Of a stretch of 64,000 nt of DNA, positions 12,351 through 24,410 are shown piece by piece. A program made the translations under genes and the position numbers. The notes under the pieces were generated by a model. It saw nothing but the letters and a program-made list of their open reading frames with translations. It did no database searches and was not told where the DNA came from. Each line of letters starts with the position of its first letter. Positions within the stretch are counted from its first letter, which is position 1. This DNA comes from Hibiscus mutabilis (Eukaryota > Streptophyta > Magnoliopsida > Malvales > Malvaceae), in assembly GCA_019671005.1 (NCBI GenBank), contig CM033721.1, positions 51,688,864 through 51,752,863 on the forward strand, in the 5' to 3' direction.

Positions 12351-14192
12351 AACCGTATCTAATACCCAAGAAGTAGGGTTGATAAATTAACATCAATAAC
12401 ATAAATATTCAAGGTGGATGCTCCACTTTCATTTGCCTTCTTGACTTTTCAAGATAAATGGGGCGATTCCTTTTACAATGACGTGTCTTATTACTAATGG
12501 AAACTATTTTCCTTCCAAAGGGCAATCAAAGTAGTTTACGTCGTTCAACTTGTCATTCTCAAGGACCGATTGCAATGATAACAAATTTGTATAATAAGTC
12601 TACAACAATAAAATATGTTTTATAAGTACCTATTTATCATGTTTATAAAGTAATAACATTCACACTATTAAAAGCCCTCAAAATCGAAAAACTTGCTAAA
12701 AAAATATTTCTAGTGGGCAAAGATCCATATTTCATTTCATTCTAAGTCAGTTTTGGCTTTACTCCTAGAATTCAATTACTTAGGTATGCAACATTTGCTA
12801 ATTACGTCTCATGTAATTCCTATATTTGATGAAAAACTATTTGTCCAAAACAAAAGTACATATGGTCTAATAGAAAGAACAATAATGAATAGTGCACCAA
12901 GTAAGTCACTTATAAAAAGAGATGTGGTGTACTAGGCACGCTTAAATACCAAGTCTTTCAAAGAACCAATCCTAGACATGCACTTTCGTATTGTTTTTCA
13001 ATCACCAAAGTTCTTGAACAATCATTAGTCTTTAGGTTTCTAATCTTATTTGAACAACCTAGTTTAACCAATATTACTACCTCTGAATATCACTTGCTTA
13101 TTCTTCGCATTTAACCAAGATAGATCTAAGTATTTTGCTTTGGCAAAACCTATATAGTACTGATCGAGGTTTTAACGAGGGCTAATATTGGATGACTAAT
13201 TTTAATTAAATATGGAAGGTTTTTGTGAATATTATCTCACCATTTAACATTTGATCTTATCATGCATCTCATCTCATTCATTTTATCATATACATGAAAA
13301 TAGTAAATATGAATGCAATAGTTATAGCCCATATCCCGAGGTAGCCCGTCCCAAGCCAATGGGAGAACCAAATTATTCTAAGGATAAAAACACTTCTTAA
13401 GCATCTTTATGTCAGCCCACACACTGCTCCTCTAGTCCATGCTTCTTCATATAGATTACAATTTTAGAAACTCGTTTTACATACGAAGGAGTAAGATGAG
13501 AAATGAATTACAATAGAAGTAAAGAAAAACACGACACATGCCGTATTTATAAAACCTTATAAATAAAACTAAATGGGCTATAACCATGCATTCCAAACAC
13601 CGTGCATAAACAAACATAGTAACGATCAGGTTTGTAATTGAGGTCTTTCTAGATTGTTCCTACGCAGGGGTCAAGCCCCTTGCGGGGTTTTGGCGGGCTT
13701 GTAGCTGCTGGTGGGGTTACCCTTACCCGGTCAGCGGTGGGGATTTTTTTTAAGATCAACATCTTAATTGTTGTGTAAAAACCTCACGATTTGATAACTT
13801 TTATCAACATTATCACGTTTTTTTAGAATTTTAAAATCTATGAGGTTTTTACTGGAACAACTCTTGTTACTTCCCCGCATGAAATCTATAAACAAACCAT
13901 TAGTCTAATATATAACTTTAACCCGCGTATGTTAACACTTAACATCTAAAACCTTAAAACTCCATATTGAATATGTTAACAATTAACATATAATATTTCA
14001 AACCCTATCGACAAAGATCCTGATGATTAAATCTTAATCATTAATCTTAGGAACATCTTTTAATTGGATTAACAAATTAACTGTGATTGAATAGATTTGC
14101 TCGTACAAATTTGCTAAATAAACAAAAAAAAACATGTATCTCATAAAATTACATCATCCAAGTAATTAAAACCTAAATCTATATCGTACAAG

Positions 14193-14206
14193 TGGCTCTG
14201 ATACCA
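14193..14206 (-). other. primer binding site, internal copy 2
   Basis: The minus strand reads TGGTATCAGAGCCA one base inside LTR 3. It is intact and identical to the site of copy 1. Confidence 0.92.
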
Positions 14207-14207
14207 C

Positions 14208-16020
14208 TGTTGGGTCACGCTGATACACCTCATGTCGCAACGGAAAAATTATCCGCCAATTACCACCAAAGATCCATTTACGAGGAACGAATTGGGGTGA
14301 ATAAGGGTGAAGAATTACATGTTTAAAATCTGGAGTTTTGAGTTTGGAGGAGATCGATATTCAATCACGATTCCACGATGTCGATTCTTAAGCTGCAACA
14401 ATAACGCTCCGACCTCTACGTAGTTCACCCAGTTGAAACGGGTATATAAAAACTCTCTAAACTATTTAAAAGAGAACGAGCATATAAAAACACTCTAAAC
14501 TATTTAGAGGGTTTTTCCCAAAAAGCATTAATGACTGCTAGATATCGCATGCCTTTATATAACCTTTGTAATCCTAATTTAACTCAGATTAGGATTTCAA
14601 TATATATATATATATGTATATTAAATATATATAATCTCAATTTAACTTTAATTAGGATTTTAATATATATTAAATATATATATATAATCCCAATTCAACT
14701 TAATTAGGATTTCAATATATATATATATAAATATATAATCCAAATTCAACTTAATTAGGATTTCAATATATATATTAAATATATATAATCTCAATTCAAT
14801 TTTAATTAGGATTTCAATATATATATATATTAAATATATATAATTCCAATTCAACTTTAATTAGGATTTCAATATATATATTAAATATATATAATCCCAA
14901 TTCAACTTAACTAGGATTTCAATATATATATATTGATTTAAATCGAACTATATTATTTATATATTAAAAGAGTCAATTACAATAATTATTTTTCTTTTAA
15001 TATTTACCCAATAGTTAAATTATATATATCAAATATATATTAATTTAACTAAATCTGTGTATAACAAATTTGTACATATATAATTCGTTTAATATATGCT
15101 CATTTCAACTGTGGGTGTGACCTTGTAGGTTCATGTAACGTTAGTAGTAAATATTATAACATTTCTAATATTACAAACAATGAGTGACATCTAGCAATAT
15201 GTCATTGTCACCTAAGTTACAAGAAATCATAATTCGACATAACCTTTTCGTGATTAACTCTATTTATGTATTACATCCTTTTGTCCTTTATATCTAGATT
15301 AGACACAAGTCATGGAACAGTCACACTTGTATAGTCCATCTAATGTTTATTGATATCTTGAGTAGACTATTATAAACGAATAACTATGATATCTCATATC
15401 AACTTATTCGAGCATGGTTATGCATTTCTAGTCTCACTCAATCAAGTGGCCTACGATATTACTCCTATTATGTATGAGGGACAGATCCTATCTTGATCAA
15501 CTATATTCCACTACATAGATTGTGACATATCCAATATCAGTCTTTATAGTGTAGTCAGTTACGACACACGTTTGACCGTATCAAAATATGTCACTCACGA
15601 TGTTGAAATAATGATGATCTCAAGTCTGAGGATCATACATGTAGTTATCACTGTGAGCAATGTTATGACTGTCACATAATAATCCAAGAAACATGCTCAT
15701 AGCGGGTCAGTCCAGTATGTCGTTCTCTAACACATACTTATGTATTGATTTTGACATCTCCATTTCAATGACAACACTTTGTCATCAATCAACTACATAT
15801 TAGTCTTAATGCATTATTGTTGTCCATGCTCACAATAATACTCTACTAAGGACATTTTAGAATAACTATATTATTCTAAGGACTTTATTATAATTTAGTT
15901 TTTTATGCACACAGAATTGTAACTGAAAATAATAATGGCAATGCCTCTTTATGAATAAACAAGGTAAAACAAATGTCATTTACAATCATCTTATGATTGG
16001 TCTTTGGGCATACTCTAACA
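14208..16020 (-). repeat. copia LTR 3 (5' LTR of internal copy 2)
   Basis: Same ends as the other two LTRs. It is the most divergent of the three toward 16020 (for example GAGCATGGTTATG and GGGACAGATCCTATC). AGAAG follows at 16021-16025. Confidence 0.9.
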
Positions 16021-16025
16021 AGAAG

Positions 16026-16423
16026 ATGAAGAAAAAGAGAAAAAAAATAAAGAAATAACGTTTCACATCAGCTTTTTTTAACGACAACTAACGACAGTGA
16101 CTGTAATAAAAGCGATATAAAAATTGAGTAACCGTAATGAAAGTTTTAAAATTTTTAATAACCTATTGAAAGTGCCCTAAAAGTTTGATGACTACTAGTA
16201 TAGTTTACCCTTTATTAATCTTAAGAATTTTCTAATAAGTGGCTTTTATAAAAGGGGTTTGGATCGTGTGTGATGATGGGATTTGGTTGCGTGAGGTGTC
16301 ATCTTCATCTTCCCAAAATCATTGTATATGGTAAAATAATTAATAATTTTATAACTGAGACTCTTAATTAAAAATATGTATGAATATATATCATCTTATA
16401 ATTAACTTTAGACTATTAAAAAT
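16026..16423. other. spacer, possible inverted-repeat relic
   Basis: AT-rich sequence. Phrases such as GTAACCGTAATGAAAG and AGTGCCCTAAAAGTTTGATG resemble one arm of a plant inverted-repeat element, but I do not find a second arm in the window. No gene seen. Confidence 0.3.
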
Positions 16424-16432
16424 ATATATTTT

Positions 16433-17142
16433 AGGAAAAACTACATATTTAGTACCCAACTATGCCTGCATTATTGTTTTGGTACCTCAACAATTATTTT
16501 TGGTAAAATGGTACCTAACGTTACGTTTTTGTTCTGTTTTGGTACCCCGGTCGTTAAAATTTAACGGAGATGATGATGTAGCTCGGTATAATCACAGTTT
16601 TAGTCTAAATCACTTGTATATATTATCAATTTAGTCCAAAATTCATCAATTTAAAACATCATCTTAATTTTGGGGTAAAACATCATCTTAATTTTGATAG
16701 AATTTTGTTTCATCCTTTTCCCACCCCTTGTATTCTCGTTGATATCCCGATCGTGAAATTTAGGTCCTCCAATAGACCCCGCATTAGCCCCAAATTGATC
16801 CCCAAATCCTAAAATTTTGATTGTCCCTAGCATATTAACTCCAAACCCTAAAAAGTATTCAACTGGAATAAGAAGAAAAATGAGGAATTTATAATTTTAA
16901 TCCAAAAATTAAAATAATCTTTAAATTAATATAGTTTTAGATTAAATTGATAGATTGTATAAGTTTTTGGACTAAACTATTACTAACCCAATCCACGTCA
17001 CCATTTCTGTTAATTTTAAACGGCAGAGGTACCGCAACAGAACAAAAACATAACGTTATGTACAATTTTGCCAAAAATAATAGTTGAGGTACCAAAACAG
17101 TGACGCGAGCATAATTAGGGTACTAAGTATGTAGCTTTTCCT
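16433..17142. mobile_element. long-TIR non-autonomous transposon (710 bp)
   Basis: The ends are inverted repeats beginning AGGAAAAACTACAT (left) and, read from the right end, AGGAAAAGCTACAT. The match continues with mismatches for well over 100 bp through GGTACCTCAAC and the TTTTTGTTCTGTT region on both sides. The flanking 9-mers ATATATTTT (16424-16432) and ATATGTTAT (17143-17151) agree at seven of nine positions, which would suit a decayed 9-bp duplication of the Mutator type. There is no transposase; the interior frames are not convincing genes. Confidence 0.7.
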
Positions 17143-17167
17143 ATATGTTATGGTTTATTGTAGTTTT

Positions 17168-18210
17168 AAGGCTTAAACCCAAAATAAGTGCCTAAACTAT
17201 CATATTTTCTCCTTTTAAGTGCATAAATTATTTTTTGGCCCTTTTAGGTGCCTAACGTTTTATCCCGTAACCATTTTAAGGTCTTATTCTAACTTTTGTT
17301 AAAAAAATACGGTATCCAATAAGAACAAGACAAATGTCAACATTTTTAATTTTCTTTTTATTTCTCTAAAATTACACGAAATTAAAATTTTAATCCATGA
17401 AGTACTTTTTATCATCCATTCTCAAAAAACGACATGAATAACCCTAACCCTAACCCTAACCCTAACCCTCTCTTCTCCATTTATCCAAATGAAAACCTAA
17501 AAAACTCTTCTCCATTTGCTTTCTGGATCGATTTGGCAAACCTTAAAATCCCTTATCGATTTATTACAAACTCTTTAATTTCAAAATCTTATAATTTAAA
17601 ATTAAAATCGAAACCCTAAATAGTTGAAGAAAAGCATCGAAGAAAAAAAAATTAATTGTAAAAGAAGGTTCAAACTAGAATAGTCAGAAGGTAAATTTAA
17701 AAAATAATGTCCCGATCGTTAATTTGTAATCCAAATTTGAATATAATATATAGATGTTGACAAGTTTTTTGGTAACCTGTATTGGAGTACAGACAGGAAG
17801 TGAAAGTACTTTACTACTGTAGATTCTTCGGTTGACTAAAAAAAAATTAAGGTGCACTGTAAAATTATTTGAACTGCAAACGAAAGCTTTCAATCTGCAA
17901 AATGGAAGTTCTCAATCTGCAATAACAATGCACGACCTTTGATCCATTATGTGATTTTGACCTTTCACCCAACATTTTTCACACGAAATAGATGAATTTT
18001 AGGGCTCTTACTTGGTTAAGAGATGAAAGAAAAACTTTAAATACATGTTTTGTTTTTATTAGATACCCTATTTTTAAAAACAAAAGTTAGAATAAGACTT
18101 TAAAATGATTAAGAAATGAAAAGTTAAGTACTTAAAATGACTAAAAATAGTTTAAGTATTTAAAAAGAGAAAATGTCATAATTTAAACATTTATTTTAGT
18201 TTTAAGCCTT
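17168..18210. mobile_element. long-TIR non-autonomous transposon (1.04 kb)
   Basis: The left end AAGGCTTAAACCCAAAATAA matches, inverted, the right end (AAGGCTTAAAACTAAAATAA). The similarity continues for about 130 bp through GTCTTATTCTAACTTTTGTT. Both sides are flanked by GTTTT (17163-17167 and 18211-18215). The central part is unrelated filler that includes a telomere-like tract at 17439-17469. No transposase. Confidence 0.7.
17439..17469 (+). repeat. (CCCTAA)n telomere-like tract
   Basis: About five perfect copies of the six-base unit CCCTAA. The usual plant telomere unit is seven bases (CCCTAAA), so this is the six-base type. It sits inside the filler of a transposon. Confidence 0.85.
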
Positions 18211-18215
18211 GTTTT

Positions 18216-20984
18216 AATGATAAAAAATAATATTAATTTATAGTTGAATTAGTTTATACTTTACTCCTTTTATCTTTGTTTGATGGGTGATAGTATTAAT
18301 TTTAGTTTTGGTCGTCGATAGTTGATAACTCCTTAATTTTTTTATTTTCTTATATCAAAATTTTTTATTTTTTAATAATTTTGTCTTTATGACACTTTTT
18401 TTTGTTTTTTTTGTCAGTCGTTTAATTTTTTTTTATTTTTTCAGGTTAAATTTGTCGCCGCATTCATTGATCAAGATTTCACTTAACTGTTATTATGTTG
18501 ATTTTTCCTACTTTGAAGCCTCAAATAAAACATATATTTTCAGGTTAATTTTTTTATTTTATCAAATCCCTAAAAGATGTGGTTGATGAAGCGTATTTTC
18601 ATGTAAATAAATTTTTTTCAAAATATTACAATTGGACTATTAAGTTAAGCAAAAACACGTCTAGTTAAACGCCATGACTGAAAGACACGTTTACCAAATA
18701 TATTGTATTTCAAATTTAATAATGAGACTTTTATTTTAAATAAATTATTTTTAAAAGTAAAATCATTGGTAAACTGTCTTTTGGTCATCGGTAGATCATA
18801 GTTGGAACTTTATTTGAAAATTATCATTTTTTCATTACATAAAAGAGATATTGTATTCTTATATTAAAATTTGAACACATACAAAATGTGATAATATAAA
18901 CATCTTTAGTCACTAGGCTAAATAGACTCGTTGATCCTTGATTTATGATCCTAACCATAGGATTTTATCTTTTTAATTAATAACAGTAATGGGTTTTTAG
19001 TGCATGGTGTTGTAAGCACTTGTTTGGAATTTCCTTATCCACTATGCTTAGTGATTTTATTTTTAATAAAATAATTGCTTAGAAAAAATTATGAAAATTA
19101 TTTAAAAAAATAACATCTCTAAGCTTAGCATATATGAAGAAGATATATATTAGAAATTCACTAATTGACCTAATAGCTAATAATGCTCATATTGTCACAT
19201 CTTATATGAATTCGAATTCAGACATGTAAATGTAATATCTTTGTTTAATCAAAAAAATAAAAATATATTGATCGAGACATTTCTTCTAAAATTTAGACAA
19301 AAGATAAATACAAACAAGCATGATTGACGATAAAAGATAAATAACACTAACGCAAACTAAAAAATACATATAATAATAATGATTTGTTGATAAATCGATA
19401 TTATCTCAACTCAATCGCGACTTATCTTTAGTAATTGTTCACGTCTACAAAAGGGACGAACCTCCTCCTCCAAAAATTGGCAAATTAATATTTACCCGTT
19501 TAAAAAATTTAATTTGATCCTTTCAAAAATTTTAAAAATTCTTATTATGTTTTAACTTTTCAAATATTTTTAATTAAATCCCTTTTATAATTTTAAGATT
19601 TTTAGTTAAACATTTTTTTTATTTTTTTTTTTGAATTTTTTGACACATTAACCAGACAGCTTTATTGGTAAATAAAATAAAACCAGAACATAAACATAAT
19701 AGTGGTTTTAGAACATCCAAAAGAAGAACAAAAAATTATAAATCTAAAAAAAAGATAAACGTTGCACCAGTCAGATCAGACACTTCTTTTTTGTACCAAA
19801 GAAAATTTCTACGATCCATTGTAAAAAGAGTCCATGGGGAGTTTTCAAAATACGAATTAGAAGAAACCTCTAAAATCGGCAATAATCTTTTACGCCTATT
19901 CTAAAAAAAGACAATTCGCTATAGATTACATCGGCAAACAACCAAAAAGGAGATCAAACTCTACGTGGCCACCGATAAACACAAATCAGAAACAAGCGAT
20001 GTGAGAATCACCCTACGAACACAAAAACCCTGCAAAAGTGACCATAAAAACGTGCTATAAAATAGATGATGCGTCATAAAGTTAGAGAAAACGTGCTACC
20101 AAAGTAAAGAAAAATGCAATAAAATGTGCAAAGAACAAACAAGGCAAATAAACGAAAATAAATGAATATAAATCCCCACAGTCGACAACCAATACAAAAA
20201 TTAGGGTCGACGATTAAAAAAAAAGAAAAACACGCGGTTATGATTATGGGAAAACTGGAAAAGCGGCTAGGTTTTTAAGTAAAAGTGTACAAAAAGTTTT
20301 TTTTTTGTTAAAATTTTAAAAATAATCCATTCGAATATTTTGAAAAATTTACGTGGACTTCCTTAAACTACGTCTACGTTACAAAAATATACTATTGTCT
20401 ATCAATATGTAGTCTCATGGTAAAATCTTTGGTTTAATCGAGAGAAAAAATCTCCATAGTCTTTTAGATTCTGAAAATAGATATAAGCTTTTCACTGGAA
20501 AAAAAAAAATCATGTTTTGTATTTTATAATTTGACGACTGATGCGGCTGGATTGTGTATGAAATTTCTTTTTCTTTTAAGTACTTATTTGATAAATTGAG
20601 CTTTATTTTTTCTTTTTTGAACTGAAGTGTAAACTAAACGAGAGGAAAAAGTTCGAAACCATACTGTCAAAGATTATGTATATAGAGAGAATGACAAAGA
20701 ACTTATATAAAAATCTACAAATATATAAAAGTTCGAATTGAATAAACAAAATTAAATGAACAGATGAGAAGAATAAAAGAGTTAAGATGAAAAAAAGAAC
20801 CAGAATAGCCAAGAGAAGAATGACTAGAACATTTTTCATTAATTTCTCAGATAAGTTTGAGGGAATAAAAAACACACCCTTTTAACCCTACAGACAAAAC
20901 TCAACGTTTTAAAAAAAACATTAAAAACCACTAATTACATAATTAGACTATATAAATTCAAATTATTTATAAATTGCCCGTTAC
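18216..20984. other. AT-rich stretch, no gene recognised
   Basis: Long T- and A-rich intergenic DNA. Short frames at 18389-18586, 19665-19904 and 20603-20875 are low-complexity and resemble nothing I know. The segment around 19325-19420 (TTGATAAATCGATATTATC then AACTCAATCG) resembles 46085-46165 and may be a dispersed repeat. Confidence 0.5.
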
Positions 20985-20985
20985 A

Positions 20986-21354
20986 AATTTCCCTACTCGA
21001 ATTAATTCTTGTCCTCAAGGATTAAAACATGACCTTTTTTCGATGATTAGACCAAACATGTCCCCATGCTCTCTTAGCCTTGATCGAAAATGAAGAATGA
21101 ACCAACCACATTTCCTCAATGTCGACAATGGTTAAAAACCAAAAATCAACCAACAATATAGTTTCCATGTCGATGCTGGCAAGCTTAATACCTTTGGGAT
21201 CAAAAACATCTCTAATTTGTTCACCATGGAAGAACTGAAAAGATGATCCAAATTGGAACCATTGAACCGGTTTGGATGGAACAGTGTGTCCCTTTTGGTC
21301 AACTTCATCCATGTTCCAACTTCGTTCCAAAAACAAATACTCAGCAAACCACAT
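20986..21354 (-). pseudogene. truncated retroelement 3' end A
   Basis: The minus frame 21022-21354 (110 codons) contains KPVQWFQFGSSFQFFHGEQI and ends AKRAWGHVWSNHRKK. Below it the minus strand reads CCTTGAGGACAAG, a purine-rich GAGTAGGGAAA and then TGTAACGGG, which is the layout of a gypsy-type C-terminus, polypurine tract and LTR start (20985 downward). The same C-terminal tail recurs at 21720-21780 and in the 856-codon frame at 42624, so the three belong to one family. I do not know the domain around WFQFGSSF. Confidence 0.55.
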
Positions 21355-21636
21355 TGATCAACTTATTGCTGGTAGGAGCTTTGATGATTTCTTCATTATA
21401 GCTAATGTAATGCCAAGACAACCTGATCGTCATGCTAAAACCCATCCAACTAACCACACTAGTTGCAGCCACCACAAGTCTATCAGCACCTTATTGATCT
21501 TTCTATATTAGTTCTTGGACAATGGTTGAATGAGAACCAAGCATATTGCATCTTCAAGAATTTCATTGGATATGCAACACAGTACAACATCACGTCCGAT
21601 ACATAGATTGCAACTATATTCATGTTAATCGTAACA

Positions 21637-22081
21637 AAACTCCCTCGCTCGAATAAATTTTTGTCCTCAATGATTAAAACAAAGATCAGTAATTCTAACT
21701 TAAAGAACAACCGATCATATTTTTCTTCTGATGATTTAACCAAATATGTCCCATAACTCTTTTCGGCTTAGCTAAACTTGGCACGAGAACCATCAATAAT
21801 GCTTCTAGCTTGCGAATATCATGAACAAATCCATGGTCAAACATAGCTTCCGCTTCAGCCAAAACCAAGTATTTAATGCCATCGTTAAGCAGTTGAAGGC
21901 TAATTCTAATTGTTCCAACTATCTTGTCAATTTCCATTGTTACATTTACAAACAAATTGTCACATGAATCTAAAATTTCCCTAGGCTGATCAAAATTCTT
22001 TCTTATAATTAATCCACGAAATGCCTTTTCTTTACGGATACTTATGCAATTTCCAAAACCAGAAGCAACGGAACTAATCAA
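21637..22081 (-). pseudogene. truncated retroelement 3' end B
   Basis: The minus frame 21695-22081 (128 codons) ends SLAKPKRVMGHIWLNHQKK, nearly the same tail as element A. It is followed on the minus strand by an ATTGAGGACAAAAAT stretch, a purine-rich GAGCGAGGGAGT and TGTTACGATTAAC (LTR start at 21636). The N-terminal part (FDQPREILDSCDNLFVNVTM) is not a domain I recognise. The upstream side is cut by the solo LTR at 22098. Confidence 0.55.
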
Positions 22082-22097
22082 AATTTCATGCTCATGT

Positions 22098-23893
22098 TGT
22101 TAGAGTATGCCCAAAGACCAATCATAAGATGATTGTAAATGATATTTGTTTTTACCTTGTTTATTCATAAAGATGCATTGTCATTATTATTTTCAGTTAC
22201 AATTCTGCGTGTATAAATAAACTGAATTATAATAAAGTCCTTAGAATAATATGGTTATTCTAAAATGTCCTTAGTCGAGTATTATTGTGGGCAATAACAA
22301 CAATAATTCATTAAGACTAATATGTAGTTGATTGATGACAAAGTGTTGTCATTGACACGGAGATGTCAAAATCAATACATAAGTATGTGTTAGAGAACGA
22401 TGGATTGACCCGCTATAAGCATGTTTCTTGGATTATTATGTCACAGTCACAACATTGCTCATAGTAGTAACTACATGTATGATCCTCAGACTTGAGATCA
22501 TCATTATTTCAACATCGTGAGTGACATATTTTGATACGGTCGAACGTGTGTCGTAACTAACTACACTATAAAGACTGATATTGGATATGTCACAATCTAT
22601 GTAGCGGAATATGGTTGATTAAGATAGGATTTGTCCCTCCTACATAATATGAGTAATATTGTAGGCCACTTGATTGAGCGAGACTAGAAATGCATGGCCA
22701 TGCACGAATAAGTTGATATGAGATATTATAGTTATTCGTTTATAATAGTCTACTCAAGATATCAAGAAATATTAGACGGACTATACAAGTGTGACTATTC
22801 CATGACTTGTGTCCAATCTAGATATAAAGGACAAAAGGATATAATACATAAATAGAGTTAATCACAAAAAGGTTATGTCGAATCATGATTTTTTGTAACT
22901 TAAGTGACAATGACATATTGCTAGATGTTACTCATTGTTTGTAATATTAGAAATGTTCTAATATTTACTACTAACGTTACATGAACCTACAGGGTCACAC
23001 CCACATTTGAAATGAGCATATATTAAACAAATTATATATGTTCAAATTTATTGTACACAAATTTAGTTAAATTAATAATTATTGATATATATAATTTAAC
23101 TATTGAGTAAATATTAAAAAGAAAAATAATTATTGTAATTATGATTTTTAATATATAAATAATATAATTCGGTTTAAATCAATATATATATATTGAAATC
23201 CTAATTAAGTTGAATTGAGATTATATATATTTAATATATATATTAAAATTCTAATTAAGTTGAGTTGGCACTATATATATTTAATATATAAATATTGAAA
23301 TCATAGTTAAGTTGAATTAGGATTATATATATTTAATATATATATATATATTGAGATCCTAATTAAGTTGAATTGAGATTATATATATTTAATATATATA
23401 TTAAAATCCTAATTAAGTTGAATTAGGATTATATATTTTATATATATATTGAAATCCTAATTAAGTTAAATTAGGATTATATATATTTAATATATATTGA
23501 AATCCTAATATGAGTTAAATTAGGATTTCAAAGGCTATATAAAGGCATGAGAGATCTAGCAGTCATGAATGATTTTTGGAAAAAACAAACCCTCTAAATA
23601 GTTTAGAGAGTTTTTATATGCTTGTTCCCTTCTAAATGGTTTAGAGAATTTTTATATGCTCGTTTCATCTGGGTGAACTACGTTGAGGTCGGAGCGTTAT
23701 CGTTGCGGCTTAGGAGTCAACATCGTGGAATCGTGATTGAATATCTATCTCCTCCAAATTCAGAATTCCATATTTTAAACAGGTAATTCTTCACCCTTAT
23801 TCACCCCGATTCGTTCCTCGTACATGGATCTCTGATAATAATCGCCAGATAATTTTTTCGCTACGCCATGGGGTGTACCGGCGTTTCCCAACA
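22098..23893 (+). mobile_element. solo copia LTR (inverted relative to array)
   Basis: It begins TGTTAGAGTATGCCC and ends TTCCCAACA with no internal domain. It is the same family as the array at 761-16020, but on the plus strand. A TATA-like GGCTATATAAAGG lies at about 23533. Flanking five-mers are CATGT and ATTAA, so there is no target duplication. It may have formed by recombination between LTRs of different insertions, or one flank was rearranged. Confidence 0.88.
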
Positions 23894-23948
23894 ATTAATC
23901 CAAATTCAACTAATGCCTTTTCCAAAACCATAAGCAATACATTTTCTT

Positions 23949-24199
23949 ATAATGTGCAAGTACCAATTTTGGGCGGTGTGGGGGTGCTAATCCTTCCCCA
24001 TCCGTAACCGACTCCCGAACCCATCAATTTTAGATCCCTGGTTTATTTACGGTGTCCGGCCTACCTAAGTGGCCGGTGACGACTCCATTTTCAAAACAAA
24101 ATATGATTTTTCTAAAATCCCGCGGAAGACACCAAGACATCATTTCCAAAATAAAAAAAAACCACAAAACATTTTTTTAGCAAGAAGGACATCGCTATA
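23949..24199 (+). repeat. outer element 5' LTR, 3' end only
   Basis: Starts abruptly at AGTACCAATTTTGGGCGG, which is internal to the intact LTR (about 41057), and runs to ...GGACATCGCTATA. It shares the GGTGTCCGGCCTACCTAAG block with the 3' LTR. The first part of the LTR (U3, promoter) is lost. Confidence 0.82.
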
Positions 24200-24201
24200 G
24201 A

Positions 24202-24219
24202 TGGCGACTCCACTGGGGA
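24202..24219 (+). other. primer binding site, outer element
   Basis: TGGCGACTCCACTGGGGA follows two bases after the LTR end. Sites of the TGGCGAC... form, complementary to a tRNA ending TCGCCA, are known in plant Tat/Ogre-type gypsy elements (tRNA-Arg has been proposed). The inner element has the same site with one change at 26286-26303. Confidence 0.75.
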
Positions 24220-24410
24220 CATTTTTTGGTTTTCAAAAATAAGAGAGTCAAGCTTTTTTCAAATAATTACCGCTTTATTAATATCGGAAATTTCGGATTA
24301 AAGTGACTATTAAACTAACATTCGGTTATAATTGCGCGTTTATTTTAACGCAATTAAAATATGGCATATAAACCCGTTTTTTAAGTGGGGGAAAACGCTA
24401 ATGCTTTCGT

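Larger units (their letters stand above)
9300..14207 (-). pseudogene. copia internal domain, copy 2
   Basis: The second internal domain, from polypurine tract (9300-9309) to primer binding site (14193-14206). It carries the same domain order and mostly the same frame breaks as copy 1. It is better preserved in the RNase H region, where copy 1 has extra clustered lesions. Recognisable pieces are listed separately; nothing coding is recognised at 12430-14190. Confidence 0.88.
761..16020 (-). mobile_element. Ty1/copia three-LTR tandem array
   Basis: Three LTRs of about 1.8 kb (761-2564, 7486-9299, 14208-16020) alternate with two internal domains (2565-7485, 9300-14207), all reading on the minus strand. 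Each internal domain has a polypurine tract beside its lower-coordinate LTR and an initiator-Met-type primer binding site beside its higher-coordinate LTR. A single AGAAG duplication flanks the array and none flanks the middle LTR. Both internal domains are disabled and share most lesions, so neither is autonomous. The arrangement is what unequal recombination between the two LTRs of one element gives. Confidence 0.9.

Noticed and set aside
7471..14206. tRNA gene fragments at the TGGTATCAGAGCCA sites
   Set aside because: They are primer binding sites directly abutting LTR ends, not tRNA genes; no cloverleaf around them.
7977..14854. Tyr/Ile-rich frames at 7977-8177 and 14660-14854
   Set aside because: Translations of the AT-rich LTR minisatellite.
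761..16020. An active, transposition-competent copia element
   Set aside because: Both internal domains have several frame breaks in integrase, RT and RNase H, even though YVDD, primer site and LTR ends are intact.
17439..17469. Chromosome end or internal telomere fusion
   Set aside because: Only about 30 bases, inside a transposon with both terminal repeats present.
20603..20875. Hydrophobic 90-codon minus-strand frame
   Set aside because: Low-complexity Leu/Phe-rich product of AT-rich DNA with no recognisable motif or context.
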